Of a DNA stretch of 64,000 nucleotides, positions 51,450 through 59,669 are shown piece after piece. The DNA lies in the NCBI GenBank assembly GCA_020161355.1, contig JAIUOF010000002.1:639674-703673 (forward strand), given 5' to 3'. Each line of letters opens with the position of its first letter. Position 1 is the stretch's first letter. The notes under the pieces were generated by a model. The model made no database searches. It saw nothing but the letters and a program-made list of their open reading frames with translations, and was not told where the DNA came from. Both the position numbers and the translations under genes were made by a program. The stretch comes from Bacteroidota bacterium (lineage in GTDB: Bacteria; Bacteroidota; Bacteroidia; Cytophagales; Spirosomataceae).

Positions 51450-53627
51450 ATGAAACAAAACTTTATACTACTATTTTTAATATTTACAATCATTAATTTC
51501 AATAGTTCAGCACAACTCAATAAAAAATATGATAAAGCCACCTTTACGGTAGTTCCTTTAATTTTTAATTTGAAAGACACACTGGCCAGTGACACTTTAC
51601 ACACCTGGGCCGAGATACCGTATGCATCTATACTTCTATCCGAAATCAATCAAAAACATATTAACTCTGCATTTGAGACATCCGGCAAATTCTTCTACAA
51701 TAAAACTACTATCCCTGAAAATCACACTCTCTTTGTTCCAAAAAAAGACACCGTAGCATTTGAGAATCTATTTGGCAAAAGAATTCTGAAAGAAGGCTAT
51801 GACAGACAGAAGTTTAAAAACTATCAACTACCTCAATACACTAAACTTCCGAAATACTCTCAAAAAATTGACACTTATGGCTCGTGGCTTCAAAATAGGC
51901 TGGAATCTTCAAGTATTCCGGGAGAAATGATGTATTTGTGGACCAACGAAAGTGTACTTACTTCAAGATCTGAAGACAATAAAGATCACAGAGATAAATC
52001 AAGAGGGGCCAATGCGTCCTCATTCAATTACTATAAAAAACTCCTGGAAAAAAACTACATAGTGGTTCAAAACTCAATTAATGCTGAAAAGTACATCGTA
52101 AAACCAGAAATCGTTAAAGCAGAACAAAAGGCAAGAGAGGAGGCTCAAAAGAAGAAATCTTTTGTAAAAAAGACAATTGAATTTATTGAGAAACAGAAAA
52201 AAGCTCAAAAGAAAAGGAAGCAGCTACAGAAGGAGAAAAAAGAAGGAATTTATATCAATCCTTACAAAGTTGACTCTAATAAATTTGATAAGAACAGGTT
52301 GATTTTTGAAAATAACTATATGGCAAAATCTTATGTCTATAAAATTTTGTTAACACCGGAAATAATGTCAGATCTAAGCTCATATCCACCTGTGCTTCCC
52401 AAATCAGCAAAGCTGGAATTTGTTTACAGCTTCAATACCAGTGCAGGATTAAGTAGAAAATCAAATCGGGTATTATCTCAAAAAACTGCCGGACTAAGTG
52501 ACAATATTAATTTAAAAGAGGCTATAAAAGGAAAAATTAAAAGTTTTGGAACCAAAACTCCAGTACTATCTGAGAAGTATTTAAAAGGCAAAAAAGAAGC
52601 AATTAAACTTATGGAGCTGGGCGAGTATTATTGTGCTAACCAAATTTTAGACCAACTTACTGCCTATAAAAACAATGAAGCAAAATCTTTAGACTCCCTG
52701 AAGCAAATTTGCACAAAAGCTCTGAAAGAAAGCCCTGAGGTAAATCCGATTGCTTTCAAGAATGCCTCAAATATTCAAAAAAAGAAACCCCTTGATTTTG
52801 CTTACTCAAAAAAATGTCTGGATTTCACCGAGGAAATTAGCACAAGTGATTCAAGAACTATTCAAAATGAGTTTGATGCCCTTACCAATGTGCTTGAAAA
52901 GAAATTAAAAGATTTTCAGCTATTGACTTCTGTTGAAAAAATCAAAAGAAATAAACTTGAAGTAAACCTGGAAACAAGTCAGGGAATATATAGCGGACAA
53001 CAATTCAAGATAGTAGAAAGGGTTGAAAATAGAAAAGGTGAAAGATACGATAGTAGAATTGGAACAGCCAGAATTATCAAACCTTCAAAAAATCTTTATC
53101 AGGCCGATACTGTGTTTAACAGAACTGTCATGGCTCAGGTCGATGGCAAAAAGATAGGAAAAGGGACTTTATTAATAGAAGACGATGTAAGGGGTATTTC
53201 AGCCTATGGAGGATATGGTTCCAGGTATAAAGACGATGCGTTATTGTTTGGCATCGATTATTCTTTCAGAAAATTAGCTAAATATCCGGGAATGAAAATC
53301 GGATTGAATTATGTAAAAAACCTTACGATAGTAAATGCATTTACTTCTGCCTCTTATTCACCATCTTTTTTCAACTTGACATTATCTGATGAGCTGTATT
53401 TTTCAAGAATACTGGACTTCAAACCATTTATAGAACTTGGATATGGTGGTGACCTAAAGAACGATACTCCTGAAATAAGAACTTTATTAGCAAGTATTGG
53501 CATAGGTGTTCCTATTAATATTTACAATAGAAAAACCTCTCAAAAATTCAAACTCATGCCCGAATTCTCTTTTTCTACTCATAAATGGAGTCCTCAAATA
53601 TGTCTAATCTCTAAAATTGAATTCTAA
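51450..53627 (+). CDS. large secreted, probably outer-membrane protein
   Basis: The 725-residue protein has a signal peptide (MKQNFILLFLIFTIINFNSSA). The middle has a strongly basic coiled-coil (EQKAREEAQKKKSFVKKTIE, KKAQKKRKQLQKEKKEG) followed by a TPR-like region. The last 140 residues are amphipathic strands (ISAYGGYGSRYKDDALLFGI, SFFNLTLSDELYF), ending in Phe, which fits a beta-barrel or surface beta domain. No family is recognised. It is one nucleotide upstream of the next gene. Confidence 0.6.
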   Translation: MKQNFILLFLIFTIINFNSSAQLNKKYDKATFTVVPLIFNLKDTLASDTLHTWAEIPYASILLSEINQKHINSAFETSGKFFYNKTTIPENHTLFVPKKDTVAFENLFGKRILKEGYDRQKFKNYQLPQYTKLPKYSQKIDTYGSWLQNRLESSSIPGEMMYLWTNESVLTSRSEDNKDHRDKSRGANASSFNYYKKLLEKNYIVVQNSINAEKYIVKPEIVKAEQKAREEAQKKKSFVKKTIEFIEKQKKAQKKRKQLQKEKKEGIYINPYKVDSNKFDKNRLIFENNYMAKSYVYKILLTPEIMSDLSSYPPVLPKSAKLEFVYSFNTSAGLSRKSNRVLSQKTAGLSDNINLKEAIKGKIKSFGTKTPVLSEKYLKGKKEAIKLMELGEYYCANQILDQLTAYKNNEAKSLDSLKQICTKALKESPEVNPIAFKNASNIQKKKPLDFAYSKKCLDFTEEISTSDSRTIQNEFDALTNVLEKKLKDFQLLTSVEKIKRNKLEVNLETSQGIYSGQQFKIVERVENRKGERYDSRIGTARIIKPSKNLYQADTVFNRTVMAQVDGKKIGKGTLLIEDDVRGISAYGGYGSRYKDDALLFGIDYSFRKLAKYPGMKIGLNYVKNLTIVNAFTSASYSPSFFNLTLSDELYFSRILDFKPFIELGYGGDLKNDTPEIRTLLASIGIGVPINIYNRKTSQKFKLMPEFSFSTHKWSPQICLISKIEF

Positions 53628-53628
53628 A

Positions 53629-54114
53629 ATGAAAAAAACGATTTTAACATTCTTATTCCTATTTGGTCTTTTCTATTCAAAGGCTCAGGAAAGATTTACC
53701 CAGGAAGTATCTGCCGAATACTCTGTCGAATACTGCGATGACTGTAACATCGAGCCCGGTGTGGTACCATTTACAATTACCGTCAAGCACAGAAAAGAAG
53801 AAAATGCAATGGAAAAAGCAAAATATGCTGCTGTAAAAGCTGTATTGCTAAAAGGCATTCCTGGTTCTCCGGTCAGTCAACCATTAATTTCTTACACACA
53901 ATATGAGCAAAAAAAAGAGTGGATTGACAAATTTCTTGATTCAAAAGAATGCCACAATTTCATTGGCAAAACGCAGGTAAACCCCGAGAAAACAGTGAAA
54001 ATCAAGAGCGGGCTTTTCAAAAACGGATTTGAAGCCGGAATTAATGTGGAAGTAATGTATGACAATTTAAAAAGATTTTTAACCCAAAACAAAGTAATCA
54101 AATTTGGACTATGA
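53629..54114 (+). CDS. small secreted protein of the TIR-FGE operon
   Basis: The 161-residue protein has a signal peptide (MKKTILTFLFLFGLFYSKA). The mature part carries a CDDC motif (EYCDDCNIEPG) and a further Cys, suggesting a disulfide or metal site, with amphipathic helices in the middle (AMEKAKYAAVKAVLLKG). No domain is recognised. It starts one base after the previous stop and overlaps the next start as ATGA. Confidence 0.6.
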   Translation: MKKTILTFLFLFGLFYSKAQERFTQEVSAEYSVEYCDDCNIEPGVVPFTITVKHRKEENAMEKAKYAAVKAVLLKGIPGSPVSQPLISYTQYEQKKEWIDKFLDSKECHNFIGKTQVNPEKTVKIKSGLFKNGFEAGINVEVMYDNLKRFLTQNKVIKFGL

Positions 54115-55034
54115 AAAAGATATATTTAATCCCATTTATATTTTTGATGCAATTTGCAAACGCCCAAACTGGAGCTCAAAATCCAAGCATCATGATTTTT
54201 CCATCTAAAAACCTTTTAAAAAGTTTAGATTGTTTAAAAACTATAAAAAATCAAGATACGGAAGAAGATGAACCACTTTATAAAAAGGCGTTTACTGAAA
54301 GTACTGACCTTCTGTTAGCAATTCAAGCTATCAACAAAAAGTTTCTTGCGGTCGACTACCCAACAAAAAGTTTGGAAGATGCAATTGCGACAGCTCAGGA
54401 AGAGAGAGTTAGTATGATTGCTCAAGGAATTACTCCTTCGCTTGAGGATATCATTCTGGCTAATGTAAAACCTGATATAAAATGTGAATTAAGTTGGGAA
54501 TTTAAGAAAGGAGGTTTAGGATCTCAGCTTTCGTTTGTATTTAAGGCAGTTGATGCGTATTCAGGAGACAATATAGCATCAATAGGTAGCCCAGGCATAC
54601 AAACTACCAATACAAATATTGCACAAATGATTGCCGATCAAGTTGAAAGAAATATGGAAGGCTTTTTACAAGATATCAACAGATATTTTGAAAGAATGAA
54701 AGAGAATGGTAGAAAAATAAAACTTACTATTCTTGTTGACAATAAATCAGATATTGATTTAGAATTTGGAGAGTGTAATACTGAATTTTACATGGATATA
54801 ATAGAAAAAGAAATAAAGAAAAATGCATATAACCATTATTCAAAATTAAAAAATGTAACAGGCAAGAAAATGGTTTTTGAAGAAATTGCCATTCCTATTT
54901 ATGGTACTGATGGAATTGGAATTTCTGCAAGAGATTGGCTTAAACCTTTGATTTCCAGTCTAAAAAAGTCATGCAAATTAAAAATTTCTGATAAAACTGT
55001 AGGAATTGGGGATGGCAAGTTAACTATCTATTAA
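54111..55034 (+). CDS. DUF6175 family secreted protein
   Basis: The 307-residue protein has a signal peptide (KKIYLIPFIFLMQFANA). The pattern NPSIMIFPSKNLLKSLDCLK, TDLLLAIQAINKKFLAVDYP, TKSLEDAIATAQEERVS, CELSWEFKKGGLGSQLSFVF, VDAYSGDNIASIGSPG and the late VFEEIAIPIYGTDGIGISAR matches my memory of DUF6175, a Bacteroidota periplasmic family reminiscent of lipoprotein-associated assembly factors. The function is not known. It is the fifth gene of the TIR-FGE operon and lies 2 nt before the next gene. Confidence 0.72.
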   Translation: MKKIYLIPFIFLMQFANAQTGAQNPSIMIFPSKNLLKSLDCLKTIKNQDTEEDEPLYKKAFTESTDLLLAIQAINKKFLAVDYPTKSLEDAIATAQEERVSMIAQGITPSLEDIILANVKPDIKCELSWEFKKGGLGSQLSFVFKAVDAYSGDNIASIGSPGIQTTNTNIAQMIADQVERNMEGFLQDINRYFERMKENGRKIKLTILVDNKSDIDLEFGECNTEFYMDIIEKEIKKNAYNHYSKLKNVTGKKMVFEEIAIPIYGTDGIGISARDWLKPLISSLKKSCKLKISDKTVGIGDGKLTIY

Positions 55035-55036
55035 TC

Positions 55037-56065
55037 ATGAAAAAAATACTCTTTTTAATTTACTTATTTTTTGGATGTAAAATTATTCAAGCCCAAGACG
55101 GACTTAACCTTCCAATTTCAGTTATAGTGCCTATAGATAAAAATGAAGAAACTACGGAAAGCAAAGATTATTTAAAAAGTAAACTTCAACAGTTTATTGC
55201 CGAAGAATCAGTGGCAGAGGTAGCGGAAGACTATTCGTTCATTTTGTTTCCCAAAATAAACATTATGAATCAAGAAATGATAACCGGAATTTCTAATACC
55301 ATAATTATTGAATTAGAGATGACCTGCTTTGTTACCAATGCACGCCCTAATAATGTTCAAGGCATCAAATCAGTGATTTTTAATTCCAAAACTTTTAATT
55401 TAAGAGGTGCTGGTGCTTCAAAAGAAAAAGCATACACGAATGCCTTTCAGAATTTATCTAAAATAAAACCAGAGATTAAAAACTTCATCAAAGAAAGCCG
55501 CATGAAAATTTTCCTCTATTTCAAGGAAAACTGCGAGTCTATGATAAAGGAGGCTGAAATGCTGGCTAAGGAGGCTAACTTATCGGTAAACAATAGTGGT
55601 GATGTTGGCTCTAAAGCCGGAAGTGCAGAGGCAAAATTTGCGAGTGGCATAAATATCCTGAAAAACTTAAGAATTGCCAATACGGAGTGCTATGAATCCA
55701 AAACCGACAAAGTGGATCAAATCCTCAGCATGTATGATGATTTTGCTTGCAATTATTATTTTTCTTTAGCCAGAAACCAATGGGCCAAACGCGACCTCAA
55801 CAAAACCATTGAATATCTCGACAAAATACCGCCTTCGAGAAAATGTAAAACCGAGATGAACGAATTCCTGGCTCAAATTGAAAAATACGTGGACGACCCA
55901 GAAAAAAATATTGATAATAAAATAAGACTTTGGAAAGAAGCAGGTGGAGTGGACAAAGCTAAAATAGAAGGCGAAGCCTACAAATACCTCCAGACAGCTA
56001 CCATGGAAGTACGGAGACTCGATGCTCAGAGCATAAGCAACAAAGACTTGTTGATACTGAAATAG
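55037..56065 (+). CDS. secreted protein of unknown function, last gene of the TIR-FGE operon
   Basis: The 342-residue protein has a signal peptide (KKILFLIYLFFGCKIIQA, cleavage near QDG). The first half is an alpha/beta domain with NIMNQEMITGISNTIIIELE and NLRGAGASKEKAYTNAFQNL, similar in style to CsgG/LpoB-like periplasmic domains. The second half is helical with TPR-like features (YYFSLARNQWAKRDLNKTIE). The family is not recognised. A long hairpin follows at 56105-56139. Confidence 0.58.
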   Translation: MKKILFLIYLFFGCKIIQAQDGLNLPISVIVPIDKNEETTESKDYLKSKLQQFIAEESVAEVAEDYSFILFPKINIMNQEMITGISNTIIIELEMTCFVTNARPNNVQGIKSVIFNSKTFNLRGAGASKEKAYTNAFQNLSKIKPEIKNFIKESRMKIFLYFKENCESMIKEAEMLAKEANLSVNNSGDVGSKAGSAEAKFASGINILKNLRIANTECYESKTDKVDQILSMYDDFACNYYFSLARNQWAKRDLNKTIEYLDKIPPSRKCKTEMNEFLAQIEKYVDDPEKNIDNKIRLWKEAGGVDKAKIEGEAYKYLQTATMEVRRLDAQSISNKDLLILK

Positions 56066-56104
56066 ATGGTTTAAAGTTTTACCACACAATTTTTACCTTT
56101 ATAC

Positions 56105-56139
56105 AATCGAACCATCTTCATAATCAAGGTGGTTCGATT
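56105..56139. terminator. 14-bp hairpin between the TIR-FGE and NLR operons
   Basis: AATCGAACCATCTT (56105-56118) pairs with AAGGTGGTTCGATT (56126-56139) with one T-G pair and a 7-nt loop. It lacks a good U-run, so it may be a terminator or a regulatory hairpin. Confidence 0.5.
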
Positions 56140-56201
56140 TGACTTTATTGGGTATTCAAATATTTTTTCATAATTTAAAGGTCTAATTTTCAACACTCCC
56201 C

Positions 56202-58640
56202 ATGGCACTGAAAACCTACCGAATCTTCCTGGCATCGTCTTCTGAACTGTCGTATGAAAGAAGCCTTGTAACCGGCATTGTTGCTGATTTTAAAACCAAA
56301 CGCCCCGATTTACATTGTGACTTTGAAGTAGTAAAGTGGGAAAATTTCGCATCCAGTTATGAAGATGCAAGAAAACAAGATGCTTACAATGAAGCCATTA
56401 AGTCTTCAGATGTTTTTTTGATGTTATATTGGACAAAAGTGGGTATGTACACACAGGAAGAGTTTGAAGTGGCAATTGAAACTCAAAAAATCAAGTCCAA
56501 ACCATATTTATTTTTGCTTAAAAAATCTGATGGAACATCAGTTGAGGATTCTGTCAAACAATTTGAAGAGAAGGTTCCTCTTGGCAATGGAAAGTTTAGT
56601 GGCACATTTGCTACCGAAAAAGAACTTCGTGGCGATATTGAAGACGAGCTCAATAAACTTTTCAAAGATAGAATTTTGGAGTTGGGTGAACGTATCCCCG
56701 CCACCCTCCTCTCTCCCAACGGCCCCGCAAACCCCACCGTTTTTCTTGGCAGAGAAGAAGAACTTAAAGAAATAAGAAAACGACTGGACATCGGCGGGAA
56801 GCTTCTCCTGATCAATGCCGAAGGTGGCATAGGGAAAACCACTTTAGCGGCCAAATACTGGTATGAAAGCTTTTATGAATACAAACACGCTGCCTGGCTC
56901 TTTTGTGATGGAGGAATTACTCAGAGCCTCAAAAAACTATCTCCTAATCTAAATGTCGATCTGGCCAATTTTGAAACAGAAGAAAAGCAATTAGCCGCCC
57001 TAAAACACGCCCTTTCCAAGGTGCAAAATGATTTCCTTTTGGTGCTTGATAATGCCAATAATAAGGACGATATATGGGCTTTTAAACAGGAGTTTGAAGG
57101 TTTTCACTGGCATGTGTTGTTTACCAGCCGTTGTGAAGACATAATGGCGGAGCAGACCTACAGAATTGGTACGCTGCCACCTCCTCTTGCCAAAGCCCTG
57201 TTTATTCAATATTACAATCTTCCAGTAAATCTAGACTTGGAGGATAAAGTAGAAAAGATTGTCCATGCTCTTAACTACCACACTCTATTGGTAGAGATAT
57301 TTGCTAAAAATGCCGCTAAAGCAAAGGGCATTACCTCACTGGATGAGTTTATGGATAAATTGAAAGAAGAAGGCCTTTTTATGGGTGAAGACAGTTTTGA
57401 AATAAGTACAGACCACACCAATCAACACCAGAAACGCAGTCAGGCAAGTACAGATGACATTTTAAACAAGTTGTACGATTTCTCGCCATTTGAAGAAAAC
57501 GAAAGCCTCCGTAAGGTACTTCTAAATTTTGCCATTTTGCCGGCACAAGACTTTCCCATTGATTTTATATACTTGCTCATGACCAATGGAGAAAAAGAAG
57601 AAAAGAAAAAATTACAAGTATTACTCGAAACCCTCAACAACCAAGGTTGGCTTAGCCAAACCCAGGGCAGCTACCGCATGAACCCCCTCATTCAAGAGCT
57701 AAGTAGAAATAAAAATGCAAAAAGACTCGCAGCTGAAACGGAAGAATTGCTGGTACGATTAAACATCTTCTTACAGAATGATGGTAGTGTTTTCAGATTA
57801 TCTTCTCAGGTTTTGCAAGCAATTATCACATTAATACCTGCCATAGGAAGAAATCTTAAAAACTCTCCGTCAATGACAATGGCGAGTCTTTTTTTCAAGG
57901 AAGCCCTTTTTTCCAGAATTACTGCAAATGCTGTTAATGAAGCAGAAGGACTAAAGCATTATTCCAAAACTATTGAAAAGCTTTTAGCAAAAAAGAAAGA
58001 TGACCCCGATTTAAATAGAGAAAGGGCTCTTGCCTTGTCTTTATGGGGCGATTTCTACCTCAGACTCGGCGATGCCAGAAAGGCCGAAGAAAATTATTCC
58101 CAGGGTTTAATAATCAATAGAAACTTAGCCGCTTTGGATGAGGGAAATACTCGCTGGCAGCAGGATTTGGCCACTTCACTTTCCAAAATGGGAGATTTCT
58201 ACCTCAGACTCGGCGATGCCAGAAAGGCCGAAGAAAATTATTCCGAGGCGTTGAGAATGCGTAGAAACTTAGCCGCTTTGGATGAGGGAAATACGAGCTG
58301 GCAGCAGGATTTGGCCACTTCACTTTCCAAAATGGGAGATTTCTTAATAGGAGAAGCAAATATGGATGGGTTTGAAAAATTTATCGAAGCAAAAACTATT
58401 CATGAGGCCTTGCTCGAAAAAGAACCTGAGAATATTCAGTATCTTTTTGATTATGCACTTGATTTCCTGAGAATAGGCAATGTTTTAAAAATGGCTCAGC
58501 ACGAAAATGCCCGCCTGACTTTGCAAAGCGGAAGGGATATCCTGCAATCCCTTTGCCAGAAAGTGCCTGATGATGTTAACTTCAAAGAGCATCTGGAGCT
58601 GGTGGAAGGCTGGTTAAAAGAGATGGAAAATGAAGAATAA
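56202..58640 (+). CDS. NLR-like protein: DUF4062-like head, NB-ARC ATPase, TPR repeats
   Basis: The 812-residue protein has three parts. Residues 1-150 are a TIR/DUF4062-like Rossmannoid (TYRIFLASSSELSYERSLVT, SSDVFLMLYWTKVGMYTQEE) with a candidate catalytic Glu in TQEEFEVA. Residues 175-500 are an NB-ARC-type STAND ATPase: Walker A in INAEGGIGKTTLA (208-215), Walker B in FLLVLDNAN (278-285) and HVLFTSR (sensor). Residues 600-800 are TPRs, two of them near-identical at the DNA level. STAND proteins of this plan are antiviral sensors in several bacteria. The next gene starts in its last codons (ATGA-like overlap). Confidence 0.82.
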   Translation: MALKTYRIFLASSSELSYERSLVTGIVADFKTKRPDLHCDFEVVKWENFASSYEDARKQDAYNEAIKSSDVFLMLYWTKVGMYTQEEFEVAIETQKIKSKPYLFLLKKSDGTSVEDSVKQFEEKVPLGNGKFSGTFATEKELRGDIEDELNKLFKDRILELGERIPATLLSPNGPANPTVFLGREEELKEIRKRLDIGGKLLLINAEGGIGKTTLAAKYWYESFYEYKHAAWLFCDGGITQSLKKLSPNLNVDLANFETEEKQLAALKHALSKVQNDFLLVLDNANNKDDIWAFKQEFEGFHWHVLFTSRCEDIMAEQTYRIGTLPPPLAKALFIQYYNLPVNLDLEDKVEKIVHALNYHTLLVEIFAKNAAKAKGITSLDEFMDKLKEEGLFMGEDSFEISTDHTNQHQKRSQASTDDILNKLYDFSPFEENESLRKVLLNFAILPAQDFPIDFIYLLMTNGEKEEKKKLQVLLETLNNQGWLSQTQGSYRMNPLIQELSRNKNAKRLAAETEELLVRLNIFLQNDGSVFRLSSQVLQAIITLIPAIGRNLKNSPSMTMASLFFKEALFSRITANAVNEAEGLKHYSKTIEKLLAKKKDDPDLNRERALALSLWGDFYLRLGDARKAEENYSQGLIINRNLAALDEGNTRWQQDLATSLSKMGDFYLRLGDARKAEENYSEALRMRRNLAALDEGNTSWQQDLATSLSKMGDFLIGEANMDGFEKFIEAKTIHEALLEKEPENIQYLFDYALDFLRIGNVLKMAQHENARLTLQSGRDILQSLCQKVPDDVNFKEHLELVEGWLKEMENEE
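58050..58340 (+). repeat. 144-bp tandem repeat encoding 48-residue TPR units
   Basis: The sequence GATTTCTACCTCAGACTCGG begins at 58050 and again at 58194, and a third, diverging copy starts at 58338 (GATTTCTTAAT). The long conservation (ARKAEENYS, RNLAALDEGNT, WQQDLATSLSKMGDF) over exactly 144 bp points to recent duplication. Confidence 0.8.
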
Positions 58641-59667
58641 AGAACACATCAAACGCTGCTTCGTTATAGGCCCAATGAAAGATATGAGCAAGCTCAAAAA
58701 GCTGTCTGGTGATATTGTACGACCCATATTGGAGCCTGAAGGTTTTCGTATCATTACGCCGGACGAAGGACATATCGGTAGTATCATGGATCAAGTATTG
58801 CTCAATCTGGAGCAAGCAGATATTTTGGTGGCTGATATTACAGGCAACAATCCCAACGTAATGTATGAGCTGGGCGTGTATCATTCCTTTGGAAAACCCT
58901 CCATCATAATCAAAGACAGAAGTGTGGCTCCACCCGAGGAACTCACCCCTTTTGACATAGGTGCCTATCATTATCTTGACTTGGATTTAGAGGATATAGA
59001 GGGGTCAATAAATATACTTAAACCCAAATTCGCGGAAATCCTGAAAAGTATTCCAGAAATTGATTGGTTTCCTAATCCTGTTACCGCTTTTTATGACTCA
59101 CCTGTGGCAGAGATACCTACTGCGGTGGGTTTGTCGAAGAATTATGTCAAGAATTTCCTGTCGCAACTTTGGCCTGAGTTATTTCAATTGCACGACGACA
59201 TTGATGCATACAAACATACCGTAAGCGTTGAAATGGATGGTGCTATGAAAAAACTAACACATGAAGAAAGAGAGCAAATGCAATTTGAGATATTGATTCC
59301 ATCAGAAATGCACATGGCTAGCCATAGCTATATTTCTGATATTAAAGCAAGTAAGAAAATCAAATATCAAAAAGCTGAGGTAATTAAACGCACGCGACCA
59401 TTCACGATGATGGCAAGATACGACCAAAACCGAAACATAGTTTTGGCTGACATACCAAGTGTGCTTTCTACGCTTTACGAATCCATCCAAAACCGCCGAG
59501 GTATCAAAAGCTTTCAGGTCAATAAAGAGGAATGGGAAATATTGGAGCGACAGGAACTGGAACGCTTCGCCGCCAAATGTGAGAAATTCAAACAAAAAAT
59601 AGAAAACGAATTTCCAAGTACCAAAGGTAAAATAAATATAGTATGGAGATGGAAACCGGAGGATTGA
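58630..59667 (+). CDS. nucleoside 2-deoxyribosyltransferase-like / TIR-like protein
   Basis: The 345-residue protein has an N-terminal Rossmannoid domain with IKRCFVIGPMKD, QADILVADITGNNPN and VMYELGVYHSFGKPSIIIK. The Asp-Ile-Thr and Tyr-Glu-Leu-Gly motifs are those of nucleoside deoxyribosyltransferase-like and predicted TIR-like NAD-processing proteins; the Glu of YELG is the expected catalytic residue. The C-terminal half (from about 165) is unknown and mostly helical (QLWPELFQLHDDIDAYKHTV). The gene overlaps the NLR gene by 11 bp and precedes the SLOG gene by 2 nt, so the three form one operon. Confidence 0.78.
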   Translation: MKNKEHIKRCFVIGPMKDMSKLKKLSGDIVRPILEPEGFRIITPDEGHIGSIMDQVLLNLEQADILVADITGNNPNVMYELGVYHSFGKPSIIIKDRSVAPPEELTPFDIGAYHYLDLDLEDIEGSINILKPKFAEILKSIPEIDWFPNPVTAFYDSPVAEIPTAVGLSKNYVKNFLSQLWPELFQLHDDIDAYKHTVSVEMDGAMKKLTHEEREQMQFEILIPSEMHMASHSYISDIKASKKIKYQKAEVIKRTRPFTMMARYDQNRNIVLADIPSVLSTLYESIQNRRGIKSFQVNKEEWEILERQELERFAAKCEKFKQKIENEFPSTKGKINIVWRWKPED

Positions 59668-59669
59668 TT

